Assembly: GCA_963556495.2 (NCBI GenBank)
Contig: OY747721.1
Location: 11,162,649-11,226,648 of the forward strand
Source of the DNA: Valencia hispanica
Taxonomy: Eukaryota; Chordata; Actinopteri; Cyprinodontiformes; Valenciidae
DNA: 64,000 bases
Direction of reading: 5' to 3'
Below the pieces are notes generated by a model. It was not told the origin of the DNA and did no database searches. It worked only from the letters and a program-made list of their open reading frames with translations. Shown one piece after another: positions 59,468-64,000 of this stretch (within the stretch, counting starts at the first letter, position 1; each line of letters begins with the position of its first letter). The translations under genes were made by a program, and so were the position numbers.

Positions 59468-60400
59468 TATAATGGTGCAGAAGATAAGTATTTGGCCAAT
59501 AACAAAAGTTCACCTCAATCCTTTGTAAAGTAACCTTGGTTGGCAAAGAGTGAGGTCAAACGTTTCGTGTAGGTCTTCACCAGGTTTTCACACACTGTAG
59601 CTGCTATTTTGGCCCATTCCTCTATGCAGATCTCTTCTAGAGCTGTGATGTTTTGGGGCTGTCGCTGGGCAACACGGACTTTCAACTCCCTCCACAGATT
59701 CTCAATTGGATTGAGGTCTGGAGACTGGCTAGGCCACTCCAGAACCTTGAAATGATTTTTACATCGCCTGGGAAACGAAGGAGTGACTGTGTGTTTGGGA
59801 AATTCTTACTACGAAGTCACTCCTTTGTTACCGGGTGGTGTGTTTGGGATCTCTGTCATGCTGGAAAATCCAGACACGTTTCATCTTCAGTGTTCTCACT
59901 GATGGAAGGAGGTTTTTGTCCAAAGTTTTACCAGACACGGCCCCATTCCTTCTTTCCTTAATATGGATGGATCCGTCGTCTAGTCTCCTTTGCAGAAAAG
60001 CAGCCCCACAGGATGATGTTTCCACTCCCATGCTTCACAGTGGGTATGGTGTTCTTGGGATCCAACTCAGCATTCTTCCCCCTCCAAACATGGAGGGGTT
60101 AGAGTCTGGCTGTTTGATGGGGTAGACAGGTGTCTTTTATACTGATAATGAGGTCAAACAGGTGCCTTTAATACAGGCAATGGTGGAGGAGAGAAGAGCT
60201 TCTTAAAGAACTAGTAACAGGTCTGTGAGGGCCAGAATTCTTGCTTAGTTGCTAAATACCTATTTTCTGCACCATTATACAAATAAGTTCTTTAAAAATC
60301 ATACAATGCGATTTCCAGGATTTTTCTTTTACATTCAGTCAGTTGAATTGTATCTATGATGAAAATTACAGACCTCTTTCATCTTTTTAAGTGTCACAAC

Positions 60401-60403
<3 letters not shown>
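59468..60403 (-). pseudogene. Tc1-like transposon relic, reverse orientation, internally deleted
   Basis: + strand text follows a fish Tc1 family: 'cacacactgtagctgctatt', 'gcaacacggactttcaactc', 'ggagactggctaggccactc', 'cccatgcttcacagtgggta'. The reverse frame 59828-60031 includes [20 protein letters not shown] and [12 protein letters not shown], the second catalytic Asp region. A deletion junction near 60090 joins the central region directly to the sequence before the start codon, removing the N-terminal half. The right terminal region survives to about 60403 and matches the terminal repeat of the element at 43103; the left end is lost. A small inverted duplication sits at 59762-59840. Confidence 0.85.

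Positions 60404-60495
<92 letters not shown>
60404..60495. repeat. (TA)n microsatellite
   Basis: About 92 bp of uninterrupted TA directly abuts the end of the Tc1 relic, where the terminal TA target site is expected. Expansion may have started from that TA. Confidence 0.95.
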
Positions 60496-60496
<1 letters not shown>

Positions 60497-60499
60497 CAA

Positions 60500-62535
60500 G
60501 CAGTCCATGATTCTAGTAGCGGTGCAGTGAAGCGTTAGCCAGAAGAAAAACAATAGAAGTCATCTTTGCTAAGTTTGTGTGTTTGTGAACCATGAGGCCC
60601 TGCACAATCTCCCATTTGTCATTCATTTTTTCTCAAGTTGTGCTTTTTGTTAGATTAAGATAAATCTTTTACATTTCTCATTTCCAAGTTTTATTCAGAG
60701 CACTGTTAAACTGCTTGCTTTAAAATAGGCCTCCTTAAATTAAAAATATGCTTACTTTATGAGTGATATGCTTTTTCTTATTTAGTTTCCAACTCTTATC
60801 CCATCTTCAAATGTCTGTCACCAGACCGTGTTAATATCCCCTAAAACAAAGGATCTCATTGGTCGCAATTCTGCAGGGAGATCTTGGTGAGGAGTGTGGT
60901 GGATTGTACCAGTTTCTGTTTGTCAGTGGGATTCGTGTTTGGGCTGGAAGTAGCTGTGCCACTGGCCCTCCACATGCTACATTACACAACATGGCCAGAT
61001 GTGCACTTTTAAAAAAATCACGTGGCTGTTAATGAAACGGTGAAAAGGGTTGTTATTTTTCTTCAAAGAAGCAGACTTTAGGAAGCATGTTAACTCTTTC
61101 ACTGATGACCGTGTACTGTCTATTATTAGACAAGACTCTGGGCATCATACCGATAAAGATGTGGGGAGTGAGTCAAAGGAATTTATGACACTGGACAAAA
61201 CAGTGACCTAACTAACTTTCTATATTTTGCAAATCTGAAGAGTATGCACTTTTTTATTATTCTTTGTAGTATCTATCAGTAAATACATAAAAACGGAAAG
61301 CTTTTCAGTTATTCTGCTGAAATCGTATTAATGATGAAAATTTGTTTTTGACAGTGTGATAAACACATCAAATTTCATACCTTGATTGTCTTAGAGTAGT
61401 TTAAATTTTTGTTATTTTATTGTCTCACTGAAATGTGTGCCTTTAAAACGTTTCTTCAGAGAAATGAGTCAGAGTTCAGCTGGAACAGATGGGTGTCTTC
61501 ACATTAAATAGAGGTGTTAAATGGTTACATAATGTGTGGTGTATGTGTGAGGGGGGGGGGGGTTTATTTGAGTGCAGAAGTTGTTTTTATTTGGACAGAT
61601 AACATTTGGATTTTCTCAGAAGTACAACTATTTGTAGATTACTATAAATTGTATTTTAAAATGCGTCCTACTTCAAACACTTTGTCATTCAATGAATGTG
61701 CATAGCCAATAAATGATTTTATTTTAGTTTTATGTTTCTTATTGGGATGCACAAGATTATGTTATTGATCTAATGTAGATATGAGTCGATCTTCATAGGT
61801 TTTTAAATGTTTACAAGTAAAAACCGACCCTTCTAAATTTGCCCATGCACAATCATTAAAACATTTATTTGCTATACTAATTGTGATAACAATATTGTTT
61901 ACAACTACCATTGCGTAGTGTCCCCACCATTCTCTAAGAGCTTTAGCATCTGAGTCACTAAAGATATAAACAGGTATGACCATAAGGGGCAGTGAGGGTC
62001 CATCCAACTGGCCAAATATATTGATATTCAAAATATGAATGTCTGACACCTGAAAAATAAAATCTTACAAAATATTGCTTCCAAGCTTTCCCACTGGAAC
62101 TGTGACAAATAATCCTGGACTGGGACCCAAGTTAATATTTTGCATCACATTCAATTTATGAGGATGGTTATTAAATATCTAAAGTCCACAGTTAGAGATC
62201 TGCAGCAAAGGATGGCATCTTGGGGTAACATAGTCTCCGTAACGGTCATTTATTTTAATGGTTTCGTTTTATACACCTATTTTTTAGGGTGCTAATATTT
62301 ATTGTGGGTTTTGTGTGAATGAGTGCCGAACACATTCACAAGGTAAAAATAATTTACTAATTATATTTAGCTAAAATATAAGGATTACAGACAGTAAAGT
62401 TATCTTGTTTTGTATAACTCTGAATTAATGATTAAATAAATAGAAGTGAAGAAATCAATGGATAAAGTTATTCAACCAGAGGTGAGTTTATGTATTCCAT
62501 GTTTCAGCAATGACCCAGAATACAAAGTAGATAAG
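60500..62535. other. intergenic DNA, no gene seen
   Basis: A G-run lies at 61551-61562. The reverse frame 61762-62049 (95 aa) has no family motif and no supporting splice context. Confidence 0.4.
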
Positions 62536-62544
62536 ATATGTATC

Positions 62545-62990
62545 ATTTAATCTCAATTTCAATTCAGTTTATTTATATAGTGCCGATTCACAACAGATGT
62601 CATCTCATGGCACTTTACAAGAAAAGTCATTTCAATATAATCATAAATAAAAAGTTCATAACAGGACACGGATGATGTTCAGTTAATGGGAGCTTCATCT
62701 CAGTTGATCCCCCCCCGTCCAACAGGGTATTGTAGCTAAGCAGGATACCAGACCAGGTGTAACTTCTATGGAGAGAAAACAAAGTAAACAGTCGAAATAA
62801 CACCAAAAAAATAAAACTGGAGAGTAGTAGAAGAGAAATGTAAGAGTGACGAAAAGTGGTCAGTCTGTCCTCCAGCAGTCTAAGCCTATAGCAGCATAAC
62901 TACAGAGATAGCTCAGGATAACCCAGCCCGTTAGAATGAGACAGAGACGGGGAGAACCGTCTGTCTGGAATGCATTCTCACCCAACCGGC
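62545..62990 (-). repeat. teleost interspersed repeat, reverse orientation
   Basis: It opens with 'caattcagtttatttatata' and 'acaacagatgtcatctcatg', the reverse of the tail at 21890-21955, followed by 'aagttcataacagg' and, further right, 'gctcaggataacccagcccg'. It is the longest copy of this family in the window and shows no coding capacity. Confidence 0.6.
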
Positions 62991-62994
62991 TTAG

Positions 62995-63815
62995 GCTTTC
63001 GGCTACTCCTCCTCCCGTACTCCACCACATTACATTACCATGTAAAGGAAATGAAAGGCATTTCTCCTAAATATGTCCCACATTTTCCATTGTTCATGTG
63101 AAGGTTTGCATAGACAATGAAACCCAGATTTACACAGTAAAAAGCACTTTAGTATTCCTTCAGTGTGTGAAGTGTGTACATAGAGAAGAAATACAGATTT
63201 CCTTTTTTTCCTTTGTAGGAAGTTTGAAAGAGCTGTAAAGGGATTTCTGGGGTTATTTTTACTTTATCCTTTAAAGGAAACATGCCTTTTCCCCTGAGCT
63301 TTTTGTGTGTGATCCAGTTTCCCCTGAGGACTGATGTTGTTGGACGCCAGTCAGTGTTTCCAGACTGGAACATCCTTCCCTTCCTCTGACTTACCCTCTT
63401 GACAGCCTTATGTTTATTTTTGAATTCTGTGTGGGGGGTGGGTCATAATCTGAGAAGACTTCCTGTGTTCTGACAGCGCTACAGCTTTACCACATTACTG
63501 GTATTTACTAAGTAGAAACCCACCATTCCTAACTTCTGAAGACAAGGGTGGCTTTGGGTAGACTTTTGTTAGGCAGTTAGAGAGGAAGTTTGCTTTAATT
63601 TGTTTGGTTTGGTTTGCAAACAGCTTCTGTCAACACTTTTAATCATTTACGTGTTTAATCCAGATTGGGCTCCAGTGCACAAATGTTAGCCTTGTCTGAA
63701 GAAGATTTTATCAAGTCTTCATGAAAACAGTTATTTTATGTTTCATTAGAGGCCTGTCCCTTTTCATATGAGAAGCAAACGTCTTGGTTGAAATAAAGCA
63801 GTTTTAAATCTACAG
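62995..63815. other. intergenic DNA, no gene seen
   Basis: The reverse frame 63149-63373 has no recognisable domain. No exon is supported. Confidence 0.4.
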
Positions 63816-63819
63816 TCAT

Positions 63820-64000
63820 AATCTATAAATCAGAATATTATTGAAAAGTTTGTTTATTTCAGTAACTCAATTCATTAAGCGAAGCATATTATAGATTCAT
63901 TACACAGACTGATGTTTTTAAGCGCTTTATTTCTGTTAATTATGAAGAAGTTCTGTTTACAGTTCATTTAAACATTTAGAATCAGAATATTACATTAAAC
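63820..64000. mobile_element. terminal region of a Tc1-type element running off the window
   Basis: 'aatcagaatattattgaaaa', 'tagattcattacacagactg' and 'aattatgaagaagttctgtt' resemble the left terminal region of the Tc1-type relic starting near 26905, in the same orientation, and end with 'gaatcagaatattacattaa'. Whether transposase follows lies outside the window. Confidence 0.55.

Noticed and set aside
60335..60553. Reverse frame with Ile-Tyr repeats
   Set aside because: Translation of the (TA)n microsatellite at 60404-60495.

Overview
The window looks like nuclear DNA of a teleost fish. It has spliced vertebrate-type genes with GT..AG introns, AT-rich intergenic DNA, long TA/GT microsatellites, and a very high load of decayed Tc1-like DNA transposons and 5'-truncated fish LINE copies. 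No bacterial, viral or organellar genes, no CRISPR array, and no tRNA or rRNA gene were recognised.

Two protein-coding genes are solid, both on the + strand. (1) vat1, a VAT-1 family zinc-free quinone-oxidoreductase-like protein, has six coding exons (2336-2758, 15825-16032, 20778-20948, 21059-21148, 21346-21584, 22359-22550). They join in frame to 1323 nt, encoding 440 aa, and are followed by a polyadenylation signal at 22735. Intron 1 is 13 kb and full of transposon debris. (2) phospho1 (HAD-family phosphoethanolamine/phosphocholine phosphatase) has its whole reading frame in one exon (37755-38534, 259 aa), just after a splice acceptor at 37738. A GC-rich TATA-containing segment near 31171-31276 may be its untranslated first exon. 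The human orthologues both lie on 17q21, so the linkage may be partly ancestral. The two proteins act in unrelated processes (membrane/mitochondrial oxidoreductase-like function versus skeletal mineralisation).

Layout: 1-2290, upstream DNA with one ancient retroelement; 2336-22760, vat1; 22770-31150, intergenic DNA with a Tc1 relic, a LINE fragment and two unproven small exon candidates (28170-28245 and 28946-29002, the latter behind an X-box-like palindrome); 31160-39166, possible phospho1 transcription unit, with LINE, THAP-like and Tc1 debris in the putative intron; 39167-64000, a transposon graveyard with no confirmed gene and two weak exon candidates (52156-52195, 55831-55910).

The most instructive features are structural. 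They include a Tc1-type element whose two ends now enclose a LINE fragment (43103-43955), three non-autonomous elements flanked by TTAA (3689-4580, 14634-15362, 39781-40208) of which one sits cleanly inside an older Tc1 relic, two large fold-back structures (51438-51858, 59035-59286), and a short exon with THAP zinc-finger features embedded in repetitive DNA (32934-32998). I did not find a convincing new biological system. The leads are listed with tests.
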